NCBI RefSeq assembly: GCF_900541275.1 | Contig: NZ_UQJH01000012.1 | Span: 1 to 45,781 of the forward strand | Length of the DNA: 45,781 nt | Source: an uncultured Porphyromonas sp. | GTDB lineage: Bacteria > Bacteroidota > Bacteroidia > Bacteroidales > Porphyromonadaceae | Direction: 5' to 3' | Shown here: in pieces, positions 1 to 8,922 of the stretch | Layout: every line of letters starts with the position of its first letter | Numbering within the stretch: position 1 is the first letter of the stretch | Made by a program: the position numbers and the translations under genes | Notes under the pieces: model-generated | Told to the model about the DNA's origin: nothing | The model's database searches: none | The model's input: the letters and a program-made list of their open reading frames with translations, nothing else

Positions 1-55
1 CAAAGGTAATCTCTTTTTCCTCCCCCTCCCAGCACATCAAAATGCGAATTAGCCG
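1..55 (-). repeat. Promoter-side end of an ISAon1-like insertion sequence (copy 1)
   Basis: This 55-nt stretch matches 23548-23602 at 51 of 55 positions with no gaps. In that second copy it lies just upstream of a decayed minus-strand transposase, so here it should be the promoter end of a related element whose transposase lies left of the window. Bases 1-8 read TACCTTTG on the minus strand, a Bacteroidetes -7 box firing leftward. Similarity stops after AATTAGCCG at 55, which I take as the element boundary. Confidence 0.6.
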
Positions 56-85
56 AAAAAGGGGCAAGGGGGCAAGGATAGAATC

Positions 86-116
86 TTGGCACGTGGGCAA
101 TTTTTTGCTACCTTTG
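86..116 (+). promoter_or_regulatory. Promoter of tRNA-Lys
   Basis: TTGG (86-89), a 19-nt spacer and TACCTTTG (109-116) fit the Bacteroidetes housekeeping promoter (-33 TTTG, -7 TAnnTTTG). The tRNA begins 27 nt downstream. Confidence 0.75.
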
Positions 117-143
117 CGACGTCTACGGATGTTTTCATCCACT

Positions 144-216
144 GGTTCGCTAGCTCAGTTGGTAGAGCACAACACTTTTAATGTTGGGGTCTCGGGTTCG
201 AGCCCCGAGCGAGCCA
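144..216 (+). tRNA. tRNA-Lys (anticodon TTT)
   Basis: A 73-nt cloverleaf. The acceptor GGTTCGC pairs with GCGAGCC, with one T-G pair. The D arm is GCTCAGTTGGTAGAGC, the anticodon stem CAACA/TGTTG carries loop CTTTTAA, and the T arm is CTCGGGTTCGAGCCCCGAG. The discriminator is A216, and CCA is not encoded. Confidence 0.95.
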
Positions 217-221
217 CAGGC

Positions 222-263
222 AAGGAGAGAGCTGACATTTAGTGTCGGCTCTCTCCTTTTTTT
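222..263 (+). terminator. Intrinsic terminator of tRNA-Lys
   Basis: A 16-bp stem (222-237 with 243-258, one G-U pair) around a 5-nt loop runs into a T tract (257-263). It starts 6 nt after the tRNA. Confidence 0.85.
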
Positions 264-345
264 CTCTCCCACATAGCCCACCCACTTAGCCGAATTAAGT
301 CCATCCTCAGGGCTGTTATTACTCAAAAATGTCAGTTAATAGAGC

Positions 346-353
346 TATATTTG
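346..353 (+). promoter_or_regulatory. -7 box upstream of the beta-galactosidase gene
   Basis: TATATTTG fits TAnnTTTG. No clear -33 TTTG lies 19 nt upstream, so only the -7 element is supported. It leaves a 5' leader of about 60 nt before the ATG at 421. Confidence 0.45.
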
Positions 354-420
354 CTATCCGAGGACCTTGGAAAAAAGGTCTGTAGGGACAGAATTGAGTA
401 CCACCTTAGCATTCAACCTT

Positions 421-3400
421 ATGAAGTCAAAGATATTAGGTGTCGCCATAAGTGCTCTCCTCAGCATCGGAGCAGGTGCACAGACCTTTATGGAGTGGCA
501 GGATCCGGCTGTCAATGAGATCAATCGCCTACCGATGAGGGCACGCTTCTTTCCCTACGCCTCGGAGCAGGAGGCGAGGGTGGACGACCCGCTACGCTCC
601 AGTCGCACCCTGTCGCTCGAGGGCGAGTGGAAGTTTGTCGCCACAAGGGATGTCAAGGGGTACCCCACCGACTTCATGAAGCCGGGCTTTGATGACAGAG
701 ACTGGCGGACGATGCCCATCCCGGGACTGTGGGAGAAAAATGGTGTCTGCGACCCGATGTACCTCAATGTCGGCTATCCCTGGCGCGGACACTTCAAGAA
801 TCAACCTCTAGCCAAGGAGCCGGTGCCCTACAAGGACAATATCGTCGGCTCCTACCGCCGTGAGATCGTCGTGCCGGCTGACTGGAGTGGCGAGGACATC
901 ACACTCTACATCGGGGCGGTCAGTTCCTGTGCTTATGTATGGGTGAATGGCGACTTCGTGGGCTATACGGAGGATGGGAGACTGGAGGCGGAGTTTGACG
1001 TCACCCCATTCATCAAGCCGGGAAAGACAAATACTATTGCCTTCCGCGTCTTCCGCTGGTGCGATGGCACCTACCTCGAGGATCAGGATATGTTTCGCCA
1101 CACGGGATTTCACCGCGACGTCTACCTGTACGCCCGTCCCAAGTCCCACTTGGCAGATATTACGATCACGCAGGACCTGATCAATGACTACAAGGACGGA
1201 CTGCTGGCTCTCCGGCTCAAGTCTGTAGGCTCTCCCAGATACGAGCTTTCCCTCACCGACGCCCTCGGACAGAGGGTCTGGGAGCGCTCGTTGCCGGGCT
1301 TCAGCGTCAATACGATCCGGGCCATCATCCCCGGTGTCGCAGCCTGGACCGCCGAGACCCCCAACCTCTACAAGCTCGAGATCAAGAGCTTCGTCAACGG
1401 AGAGCTCTCCGAGGTGTCCCGCTTTGACATCGGCTTCCGCAACATCAGGATCGAGGACTCTCTGCTCAAGGTCAATGGCAAGCCGGTCCTCATCAAGGGT
1501 GCTAACCGCCACGACACCGACCCCAATACCGGATGCATTGTGTCGCGCGAGCGTATGCTGGAGGACGTGAAGCTGGCAAAGCAATTCAATATGAATGCCA
1601 TCCGCACCTGCCACTACCCCAATGATCCCTACTTCTACAAGCTCTGCGATGTGTATGGACTCTATGTCTGTGCCGAGGCTAACCTTGAGTCCCATGGCAT
1701 GGGCTATGGAGCGGAGTCTCTCGCCAAGCAGCCGGAGTGGGTGGTCCCGCATGTGGAGCGGAACGTCCGTCACGTCGCCTCGAGAGGCATCCACCCCTCG
1801 ATCATCATGTGGTCGATGGCCAATGAGGCCGGAGATGGGCAAAACTTCACCGCCGCCCGATCGGCAATCAAGAAGCTCGACACCAGTCGCCCGATCATAC
1901 TCGAGCGTGCCATTGATGGTTCCAATACCGATATCTATGGGAATATGTACCGTCGTCCGAGTGAGCTCGTGGAGTATGCACAGAGCCATCCTACCAAGCC
2001 CTACATCCTCGTGGAGTACGCTCACGCTATGGGGAATAGCCAAGGGTGCATGACCTACTATATGGATCTCTTCCATACCTATCCGGTCCTGCAGGGCGGC
2101 TTTATCTGGGACTTTGTTGACCAATCGCAGTATATGCAGAAGCCGGATGGCACCACCGTCAGAGGCTATGGTGGCGACTGGAACGACTACGACCCGAGCG
2201 ACAACAACTTCTGCGACAACGGACTCTTCGACTGCACCCGCATGCCTAAGCCCAATGCGGTGGAGGCAAAGTACGCCTACCAGCCGGTCCTCACCACAAT
2301 GGAGGGAGGACTCTCTCTCGGGCGTGTCACACTCCTGATCAAGAATGACAATGACTTCCGTCCGCTTGACTACCTGTCCCTCAATTACGCCATCACTGTA
2401 GACGGGCAGGAAGTGCAGTCCCGCTCTATGGCCTGCCCTGCCGTCAGGCCCGGTGAGACAGAGCGACTGGAGATCGAGCTCCCGTCCATCGATGCCACCG
2501 GTAAGGATGTCTTCCTCAATGTCGAGTACCGCACTCTGGTGGATCAGCCACTCATCCCCGCTGACCACCTCGTGGCGCGCAATCAGCTCACGCTTGCAGA
2601 GCATACCGAGCGGATGCTCTCACTCGGTCAGTATGGCTATGTGACTATGGAGGACAGCTCGGATCAGACGATCTACTTCTTGGTCAATCACGACTGCGTC
2701 GTCACCTTTGATAAGAAGAGCGGCTTCCTCACCGGCTACAGTATGGGAGACAGTGAGTATCTAGCAGAGGGGTCTGCCCTGAAGCCATCCTTTTACCGCG
2801 CCCCCACGGACAATGACGAGGGTGCCGGTCTCCAGCGGAAGTGGCAGGCGTGGAGAGATCCGGAGATGAAGCTTTCCTCGATCAGCGCTGAGGTGCTGAG
2901 CGGTCGCGGCCATGTGGTGACGAAGTACGACCTGCCGGGCGTACAGTGCGACCTGACGATGGAGTACACGATCGATGTAGACGGAAAGGTCTACGTCTCT
3001 CAGAAGCTCGATCCCCGCAGTAGCGACAAGGATATGCCGGAGCTCTTCCGCTTCGGTCTGCAGATGGAGATGCCTGTCGCCTACAGCCAGATCCACTACT
3101 ACGGCAGAGGTCCGATCGAGACCTACCCCGACCGTAAGGCTAATGCTTTCATCGGCTGGTACGACCTCGCTGTCAGCGACGCCTACTTCTCCTACGACAG
3201 ACCTCAGGAGAGCGGTCTCCACAGCGACCTGCGCTACTGGTCTGTCATCAATGAACGGGGCGAGGGGCTGGGCTTCGTGTCGGGCAAGGACTTCTACGCC
3301 TCCGCCCTGCCCTACAGCACCACGCAGCTGGAGGACTTCCCCGAGAAGGCACAGCACCACTCCGAGCAGCTGATCCCGAGTAAGGATAGGGTCTTCCTCC

Positions 3401-3528
3401 ATATCGATGCAGAGCATCTCTGTCTCGGGGGCGTCGACTCCTGGGGATCCATCCCTCCGGAGCGGTGGCGCCTGCCCTACGGCAGCTATAGTCAGGAGAT
3501 CTGCCTCTTCCCCGTGGCAAGGCGCTGA
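421..3528 (+). CDS. lacZ: Secreted glycoside hydrolase family 2 beta-galactosidase (LacZ type)
   Basis: It hydrolyses terminal beta-galactosides and is probably periplasmic or surface-exposed. From ATG 421 the protein has 1035 aa. An in-frame TTG lies at 367, but the ATG puts a good Sec signal at the N-terminus (MKSKILGVAISALLSIGAGA, cut before QTF), so I prefer it. The order is a sugar-binding jelly roll, an Ig-like domain, the TIM barrel, then a C-terminal Bgal_small_N-like domain. The acid/base glutamate is E469 in MANEAGDG; the nucleophile is E532 in LVEYAHAMGNS, nearly identical to the E. coli LacZ signature. The motif GANRHDTDP opens the barrel. The gene stands alone between a promoter-like box and a strong terminator, with no SusC/SusD pair beside it, so its natural glycan is unknown. 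The family is near certain; beta-galactosidase specificity is likely. Confidence 0.93.
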   Translation: MKSKILGVAISALLSIGAGAQTFMEWQDPAVNEINRLPMRARFFPYASEQEARVDDPLRSSRTLSLEGEWKFVATRDVKGYPTDFMKPGFDDRDWRTMPIPGLWEKNGVCDPMYLNVGYPWRGHFKNQPLAKEPVPYKDNIVGSYRREIVVPADWSGEDITLYIGAVSSCAYVWVNGDFVGYTEDGRLEAEFDVTPFIKPGKTNTIAFRVFRWCDGTYLEDQDMFRHTGFHRDVYLYARPKSHLADITITQDLINDYKDGLLALRLKSVGSPRYELSLTDALGQRVWERSLPGFSVNTIRAIIPGVAAWTAETPNLYKLEIKSFVNGELSEVSRFDIGFRNIRIEDSLLKVNGKPVLIKGANRHDTDPNTGCIVSRERMLEDVKLAKQFNMNAIRTCHYPNDPYFYKLCDVYGLYVCAEANLESHGMGYGAESLAKQPEWVVPHVERNVRHVASRGIHPSIIMWSMANEAGDGQNFTAARSAIKKLDTSRPIILERAIDGSNTDIYGNMYRRPSELVEYAQSHPTKPYILVEYAHAMGNSQGCMTYYMDLFHTYPVLQGGFIWDFVDQSQYMQKPDGTTVRGYGGDWNDYDPSDNNFCDNGLFDCTRMPKPNAVEAKYAYQPVLTTMEGGLSLGRVTLLIKNDNDFRPLDYLSLNYAITVDGQEVQSRSMACPAVRPGETERLEIELPSIDATGKDVFLNVEYRTLVDQPLIPADHLVARNQLTLAEHTERMLSLGQYGYVTMEDSSDQTIYFLVNHDCVVTFDKKSGFLTGYSMGDSEYLAEGSALKPSFYRAPTDNDEGAGLQRKWQAWRDPEMKLSSISAEVLSGRGHVVTKYDLPGVQCDLTMEYTIDVDGKVYVSQKLDPRSSDKDMPELFRFGLQMEMPVAYSQIHYYGRGPIETYPDRKANAFIGWYDLAVSDAYFSYDRPQESGLHSDLRYWSVINERGEGLGFVSGKDFYASALPYSTTQLEDFPEKAQHHSEQLIPSKDRVFLHIDAEHLCLGGVDSWGSIPPERWRLPYGSYSQEICLFPVARR

Positions 3529-3542
3529 CTAGCGATACCTGT

Positions 3543-3581
3543 GAGGAGCCTCATCCGATCGGATGGGGCTCCTCTTTTTTT
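3543..3581 (+). terminator. Intrinsic terminator after lacZ
   Basis: GAGGAGCC (3543-3550) pairs with GGCTCCTC (3567-3574). CATCCGATCGGATG extends the stem inside, and a T tract runs to 3581. Confidence 0.85.
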
Positions 3582-3614
3582 ATACTAAAAATAGTGTAAA
3601 CTGAGGGGTTTGGG

Positions 3615-3622
3615 TACCTTTG
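3615..3622 (+). promoter_or_regulatory. -7 box for the calcium ATPase gene
   Basis: TACCTTTG is a perfect -7 element, 29 nt before the ATG at 3652. The -33 region is poor. Confidence 0.6.
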
Positions 3623-3651
3623 CTGAGCATTCATCCATCACTTAGGATACT

Positions 3652-6342
3652 ATGAGCGAAAAGATATACTACGGTATGACCGAAGACGAGGTGGCGAAGG
3701 ATCTCGACACCTCGACAGAGCAGGGACTCTCCCCGGAGGAGGTGCGGCGGAGACTGGAGAAGTACGGACACAATAAGCTGAGGGAGAAGAAGCGGACCCC
3801 GCTCTGGAAGATATTCCTGAGCCAATTTAAGGACACCCTCGTGCTCGTCCTGATCCTCGCCGCCATCGTCACGGCCGTGATCGCTATTGTCGACAAGACG
3901 AATAACTTCACCGACAGCTTCATCATCCTCGCCATACTGATCGTCAATGCGGTCATCGGCACGATCCAGGAGCATAAGGCGATGGTCTCCCTCGACTCGC
4001 TCAATCGCATGAGTGCCCCCCACAGCAAGGTGATCCGCGGGGGTAACATCACTGAGATAAGCTCTGAGGAGATCGTCCCGGGAGACGTGGTGGTGCTCGA
4101 CGTGGGCGACATCGTGCCCGCTGACATACGGCTGACCGACTGCGTCAACCTCAAGATCCAGGAGGCGGCTCTCACCGGGGAGTCGGTCTCCAGCGACAAG
4201 AGTGCCGACCCACTGCAGGCTGACCCTGACTTGCCCATCGGTGATCGCTCCAATATCGCCTTCTCCACCGGACTCGTCACCTATGGCCGCGGTAAGGGTA
4301 TCGCTGTGGCGACCGGTATGGAGACCGAGGTGGGACACATCGCCGAGATGCTCTCCGAGACTGAGCAGCAAGAGATGCCACTCCAGAAACGGCTCAATCA
4401 GCTCGGCAAGGTCCTCGGCTTCCTCGCCCTCGGCATCTGCGTACTGATCTTTATCCTCGGCGTCCTCTATGGTCAGCACATCCTCGATATGCTCCTCATG
4501 GCAGTCTCCCTCGGCGTGGCCGCCATCCCAGAGGGACTACAGGTGGTAGCAACGCTCGTCCTCGCTATGGGCGTGCAGCGACTCGTGAAGCACAATGCCA
4601 TCGTCCGCACCCTGCCCTCTGTCGAGACACTCGGTAGTACCTCCATCATCTGCTCCGATAAGACCGGCACCCTGACGCAGAATAAGATGACCATCACCCA
4701 CGCCTGGCTACCCGGTGACGAGATGATCGCCATAGACGAGGCAGCGGAGTTGCCGGAGACAACCGAGGAGAGCTTGAGTAAGCTCCTCGAGGTGGGATCA
4801 CTCGCCAACGAGGCGCACCAGTCTGATGACCCCGATGCGGAGAGCCCCTACAGCGGTGACCCGACGGAGATCGCCTTCCTCGACCTCGCCAATCGTCGGG
4901 ATGGGATGAGCAAAAACGACCTCGAGGCGAAGCACCCGCGCCGTGCCGAGGTCCCCTTTGACTCCGAGCGAAAGATGATGTCCACCATCAATGCCATGGA
5001 GGGAAAGGAGCTCCGCACCAATGTCAAGGGCGGTACCGACGAGGTGCTCTCCCGCTGCAGCCACTACCTCCGCGCAGGTGAGCGTGTCCCGCTGACCGAT
5101 GAAGTGGCGGAGAAGATCCGCTCAGCCAATGTCCACATGGCGGAGGAGGCGCTCCGGGTACTTGCCGTCGCCTATGCCGACATTGACTCACTACCTGCAG
5201 AGGAGAGCTCCGAGGCAGTGGAGCGAGACCTGACCTTCGTCGGTCTCGTGGGGATGATCGACCCGGCTCGCCCGGAGGTAATCCCCGCCGTAGCCGAGTG
5301 CCGCACAGCCGGCATTAAGCCTGTGATGATCACCGGTGATCACCAGGTGACCGCCTCTGCCATCGCCCGACAGATCGGGATCCTCGAGGAGGGCGACCGG
5401 GTAACTAACGGCACCGAGCTGGAGAAGATGAGCGACGACGAGCTCTACGACCTCGTCCCCCACTGTGCCGTCTACGCCCGTGTGGCACCGGAACATAAGG
5501 TACGCATCGTCAAGGCGTGGCAAAAGCACGGCAAGGTGGTCGCCATGACCGGAGACGGGGTCAATGATGCCCCGGCACTGAAGCGAGCCGACATAGGTAT
5601 CGCCATGGGTATCACCGGCACGGAGGTCTCCAAAGATGCAGCCGACGTGGTGCTGACGGACGACAACTTCGCTACGATCGTCAATTCAGTCCGCGAGGGA
5701 CGTCGCATCTACGACAACATCGTCAAGTCGGTCCAGTTCCTCCTCACCTCCAATATCGGCGAGGTGATGCTGATCCTCATCGCCACTGTCTTCAACCTCG
5801 GCAACCCGCTACTCCCGATCCATCTCCTCTGGGTCAATCTCGTCACTGACAGCCTGCCCGCTCTCGCCATCAGTCTCGACCCCCCGGCGGAGGGGATCAT
5901 GAAGCGTCCCCCGATCGACAGCGAGAAGGGCTTCTTCACCCACGGCTTCATCTGGCGAATATGCTACCAGGGACTGATCATCGGACTACTGGCCCTTGTC
6001 GGCTACCTGATCGGAAAGAGTGATGGCGGAGTCGAGCTAGGACAGACGATGGCCTTCATCGTCATCTGTATGGCTCAGATGCTCAACATCCGCAACCTCC
6101 ACTCCAGCACATTACCGAGCTGGCACACCTCACCCTTCAAGAATATGCCGCTCTTCTGGGCGTTACTCGTCTCCACGCTGATGATGGCTGCGGTGGTCTT
6201 CATCCCGGGCGTCAACGACATCTTCCACCTCGAGATGCCCGATCCGAAGCACTTCCTGATAGTCCTTGGGCTGATGTTTGTCCCGATCGTGATCGTCAAC
6301 CTCTTCAAGCTCCTCGGCATCAATACTATCAAGGGAGAGTAA
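3652..6342 (+). CDS. P2-type calcium-transporting ATPase
   Basis: An 896-aa inner-membrane pump of the SERCA/PMCA-like P2 class, expected to expel Ca2+ using ATP. Visible in order: the N-terminal cation-ATPase domain (residues 1-70), the first transmembrane pair, the actuator motif LTGES, the transmembrane motif AAIPEGLQ (the PEGL calcium-site signature), the phosphorylation motif CSDKTGTLT with D336, the nucleotide-binding domain, the hinge motif TGDGVNDAP, and a C-terminal six-helix block. The length is typical for bacterial P2A/P2B pumps. It is a single gene with its own promoter and terminator. Ca2+ is the best call from the PEGL motif and overall pattern; Mn2+ or another divalent cation cannot be excluded. 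Confidence 0.9.
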   Translation: MSEKIYYGMTEDEVAKDLDTSTEQGLSPEEVRRRLEKYGHNKLREKKRTPLWKIFLSQFKDTLVLVLILAAIVTAVIAIVDKTNNFTDSFIILAILIVNAVIGTIQEHKAMVSLDSLNRMSAPHSKVIRGGNITEISSEEIVPGDVVVLDVGDIVPADIRLTDCVNLKIQEAALTGESVSSDKSADPLQADPDLPIGDRSNIAFSTGLVTYGRGKGIAVATGMETEVGHIAEMLSETEQQEMPLQKRLNQLGKVLGFLALGICVLIFILGVLYGQHILDMLLMAVSLGVAAIPEGLQVVATLVLAMGVQRLVKHNAIVRTLPSVETLGSTSIICSDKTGTLTQNKMTITHAWLPGDEMIAIDEAAELPETTEESLSKLLEVGSLANEAHQSDDPDAESPYSGDPTEIAFLDLANRRDGMSKNDLEAKHPRRAEVPFDSERKMMSTINAMEGKELRTNVKGGTDEVLSRCSHYLRAGERVPLTDEVAEKIRSANVHMAEEALRVLAVAYADIDSLPAEESSEAVERDLTFVGLVGMIDPARPEVIPAVAECRTAGIKPVMITGDHQVTASAIARQIGILEEGDRVTNGTELEKMSDDELYDLVPHCAVYARVAPEHKVRIVKAWQKHGKVVAMTGDGVNDAPALKRADIGIAMGITGTEVSKDAADVVLTDDNFATIVNSVREGRRIYDNIVKSVQFLLTSNIGEVMLILIATVFNLGNPLLPIHLLWVNLVTDSLPALAISLDPPAEGIMKRPPIDSEKGFFTHGFIWRICYQGLIIGLLALVGYLIGKSDGGVELGQTMAFIVICMAQMLNIRNLHSSTLPSWHTSPFKNMPLFWALLVSTLMMAAVVFIPGVNDIFHLEMPDPKHFLIVLGLMFVPIVIVNLFKLLGINTIKGE

Positions 6343-6368
6343 GTCCTCCCCAAACATCTCTGAGCGAG

Positions 6369-6408
6369 GGACTGTCCACACAAGCAGTATGGACAGTCCT
6401 TCTTTTTA
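6369..6408 (+). terminator. Intrinsic terminator after the calcium ATPase
   Basis: GGACTGTCCA (6369-6378) pairs perfectly with TGGACAGTCC (6390-6399), followed by a T-rich run to 6408. Confidence 0.85.
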
Positions 6409-6602
6409 TATCAGGTCTCTATGCACTTTTCGTTGCATCACGAATGATTTTCGCGTTGCGTGAGAAAAACCAGACAAACGTCCAACCAGCAGAAGAAAGA
6501 GCGGGATAGGACCACTTCATCCGGAACTAAAGTCGGAAATTCGCACTCCGACACACCCGGCTGAGAGTCCAAGAGATAGCGATAATTACGAGAGGAAATA
6601 GG
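6409..6602. other. Non-coding gap between the calcium ATPase and yitT-like genes
   Basis: I see no gene here. The only structure is a weak hairpin, GTCGGA (6532-6537) with TCCGAC (6547-6552). It could be a long 5' regulatory region or simply a spacer. Confidence 0.4.
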
Positions 6603-6610
6603 TACATTTG
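6603..6610 (+). promoter_or_regulatory. -7 box for the yitT-porin pair
   Basis: TACATTTG fits TAnnTTTG and lies 61 nt before the ATG at 6672. No convincing -33 element. Confidence 0.55.
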
Positions 6611-6671
6611 CGCAGTTCTTTTGAGAAAAGACCTTATCTAATCCAAAGAGACCCTTTATTCAGCAACAAAG

Positions 6672-7703
6672 ATGAGTAACACCGTACCACCTTCGGGGGA
6701 GAGGACCGACAAGTGGAAGCGTGCGCTTGACGCAACGGTCCGGACACTCAAGACGACTAAGTTTTGGTCCGAGCTATTCATTATGACTGCAGCGGTATTT
6801 ATGTGCGCCGTGGCCATCCACTTTTTCCTTTACCCGAGTGGGATCATCACCGGATCTGCGACAGGAGTGGCGATCGTCTTTAATCGTCTTATGCCGGGCA
6901 TCACGACAGGCAACTTCATCCTGATCATCAATGTCCTGCTCCTTATTGTCGCCTTCATCATACTGGGGCCAGAGTTTGGCGCCAAGACGGTCTACACATC
7001 GATCATCCTCGGTCCCTTTGTCGACTTCCTGGCTGACGTGGCACCGTTAGAGAGATCTCTCTTTGCCACAGAGATAGCCGGGACGATGTACTCCGATCTC
7101 TGGTCGGATGCACTGTGGTTTGTCCTCATCATCGGCATCGCTCAGGCGATCCTCTTCTCCGTCAATGCCTCGACCGGGGGACTAGACATCGTGGGGAAGA
7201 TCATCACAAAGTATACCCATATGGCGATCGGCACGTCGGTGGCGATCGTGGGGATACTCTCCTGCTTCACCGCACTCCTCACCAGCTCTCTCGGCAACGT
7301 GCTTATGGGCATCTTAGTCACCTGGATCAATGGACTGATCATCGACTACTTCATGAGCAAGATGAGCACAAAGATCCGCGTGATGATCGTCGTCGATGAC
7401 CCGACGAAGACCAAGGACTACATCCTCCATACGATCAATCGTGGCGTCACGATCCACGAGGTCTATGGTGGCTATACGGGGAAGAAGAAGTATCAGCTGG
7501 AGACGGAGCTGGATCAGAAGGACTTCACGAAGTTGCGGCAGTACCTCAGCACCACGACGGAGAATACCTTCGTCACCGCCGATCCGGTGAGCGACGTCTA
7601 TGGGATCTGGAGGGAGAAGCCGCACCTCAAGCAGCTGGAGGAGGAGGCTGAGGCTGAGAACACGGTGACCATCCCCAATAGTCACCGCATCAAGCCGGAG
7701 TAA
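6672..7703 (+). CDS. YitT/DUF161 family membrane protein with C-terminal DUF2179 domain
   Basis: A 343-aa integral membrane protein. After about 35 charged residues come hydrophobic segments typical of YitT proteins (roughly residues 36-60, 75-105, 115-130, 150-170, 185-215). The repeated glycine-rich pattern SGIITGSATGVAIVFN and the segment NASTGGLDIVGKII are typical of the fold. The C-terminal soluble domain (about 235-320, IRVMIVVDDPTKTKDYIL...GGYTGKKKYQL) is DUF2179. Substrates of this family are not established. The last 25 residues are acidic. The next gene begins 6 nt after the stop, so the two are probably co-transcribed. Confidence 0.88.
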   Translation: MSNTVPPSGERTDKWKRALDATVRTLKTTKFWSELFIMTAAVFMCAVAIHFFLYPSGIITGSATGVAIVFNRLMPGITTGNFILIINVLLLIVAFIILGPEFGAKTVYTSIILGPFVDFLADVAPLERSLFATEIAGTMYSDLWSDALWFVLIIGIAQAILFSVNASTGGLDIVGKIITKYTHMAIGTSVAIVGILSCFTALLTSSLGNVLMGILVTWINGLIIDYFMSKMSTKIRVMIVVDDPTKTKDYILHTINRGVTIHEVYGGYTGKKKYQLETELDQKDFTKLRQYLSTTTENTFVTADPVSDVYGIWREKPHLKQLEEEAEAENTVTIPNSHRIKPE

Positions 7704-7709
7704 ATCCCG

Positions 7710-8759
7710 ATGGATAAGACTGTACTGCGACCACTCCTTGCGCTCCTCACCCTACTCTGTCTAGCCCTGCCCTCAAAGGCGGAGGGACGCAGGCTAGACC
7801 CGATCCACATTGATCTAGAGGCGCGGGGAAGCTACCACCTGGACTACGTCGCCGGCACTCTGAATGAAGGGCGGACAGGATTTAGGGGCGACATCTTCAA
7901 TTACATCATGTGGGGCGAGCTGGCGCCAAAGCTGGAGTACAAGGCTCGTGTGCGGCTCAATGGCGTCAATAGCGACTACTCCTTCTTCGACGCCACAGAC
8001 TGGCTCTACCTCTCCTACAAGCTGACCGACCGCTTGTCCCTGCTGGCGGGCAAGTGGACGATCTACGTGGCGGGCTGGGAGCCGGAGCTGGCTCCGATAG
8101 ACTGCTTCCAGCTGTCGGTCTTCCTTTACCACATACCCTGCTACGCCTGGGGCGTGACCGGTTTTTACACCCTCCCGGGGGAGAAGGACACACTCGGAGC
8201 GCAACTCTGCGAGAGTCCATTCCGTCGCGAGTGGCAGCAGAAGTCTGGGACGCCGGCAAGTATGTATGCCTATAACTTCTTCTGGGAAGGGGACCACGGA
8301 TGGTACGACCCGCTCTGGTCAGCCAATGTGATCGAGTACCAGCCTGGGAAGTTCATCAACTACCTCTACCTCGGCAATCGATTCAACATCGGCTCTAAGA
8401 CCGAGCTGGACCTTGACCTTGGGAATAGAGCGACCTTTGGACAAAAGCCATTCTTCTTCTCCGACTACTCACTCACCGCTCGGCTGAAGTACTACCCCTC
8501 TGACTACCTCAAGCTGATCCTACGAGCCGGCTACGATACCAATAAGAGCGGCCTCGATGCCGACTATGTGGTGACCAACGGGACCGAGATCAGCCAGGTG
8601 GGCTGCGGGGTGGAGTACTTCCCCTACGGAGACAACCGCCTCAGGTTGCACGGCAATATCGGCTACGCCTTTGGCACCAATACTCACCCCGAGGCGGCGG
8701 TGCTGGACCGGGAGATGCTCCTCGATATGGGGCTCACTTGGAGGATCCATGCCAAGTAG
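7710..8759 (+). CDS. Porin-like outer-membrane beta-barrel protein
   Basis: A 349-aa exported protein with a clear signal peptide (residues 1-24, LLALLTLLCLALPSKAEG). The rest is alternating aromatic/hydrophobic beta strands, for example KLEYKARVRLN, WLYLSYKLTDRLSLLAGKW and SLTARLKYYPSDYLKLILRAGYD, ending in a short terminal strand. The pattern resembles OprP/OprO-like phosphate-selective porins, but I recognise no diagnostic motif and cannot name a substrate. It sits 6 nt behind the yitT-like gene, suggesting that an inner- and an outer-membrane protein are made together. The barrel is likely; the family is uncertain. Confidence 0.7.
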   Translation: MDKTVLRPLLALLTLLCLALPSKAEGRRLDPIHIDLEARGSYHLDYVAGTLNEGRTGFRGDIFNYIMWGELAPKLEYKARVRLNGVNSDYSFFDATDWLYLSYKLTDRLSLLAGKWTIYVAGWEPELAPIDCFQLSVFLYHIPCYAWGVTGFYTLPGEKDTLGAQLCESPFRREWQQKSGTPASMYAYNFFWEGDHGWYDPLWSANVIEYQPGKFINYLYLGNRFNIGSKTELDLDLGNRATFGQKPFFFSDYSLTARLKYYPSDYLKLILRAGYDTNKSGLDADYVVTNGTEISQVGCGVEYFPYGDNRLRLHGNIGYAFGTNTHPEAAVLDREMLLDMGLTWRIHAK

Positions 8760-8783
8760 TCAATCGCGTGTAGTCATTTTTAT

Positions 8784-8791
8784 TATCTTTG
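8784..8791 (+). promoter_or_regulatory. -7 box for the TerB-N domain gene
   Basis: TATCTTTG fits TAnnTTTG. It would give a long leader of about 130 nt before the ATG at 8923. Confidence 0.5.
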
Positions 8792-8922
8792 TGACATAGT
8801 GTGGGGTAGCGACCTCCACTTACCATTACGAACATAGCACAGAGCGACCTCCCGTCTTCTACTCACAACCGGACAGGGGACAGGGTGATCGCAGATAAGT
8901 AACCACTTAGTGAATCAACAGC

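Noticed and set aside
42..242. Small reading frame at the left edge
   Set aside because: It runs straight through tRNA-Lys and its promoter.
808..2604. A long open frame (about 600 codons) antisense to lacZ
   Set aside because: It mirrors the biased codon use of lacZ, has no promoter or recognisable protein features, and lacZ is clearly real. Similar long antisense frames over the RND gene and the C1 peptidase gene were rejected for the same reason.
6555..6580. GGCTGAGAG resembling the TPP riboswitch core
   Set aside because: The rest of the consensus (ACCC..., AACCTGATC...) is missing and the downstream gene is not a thiamin gene.
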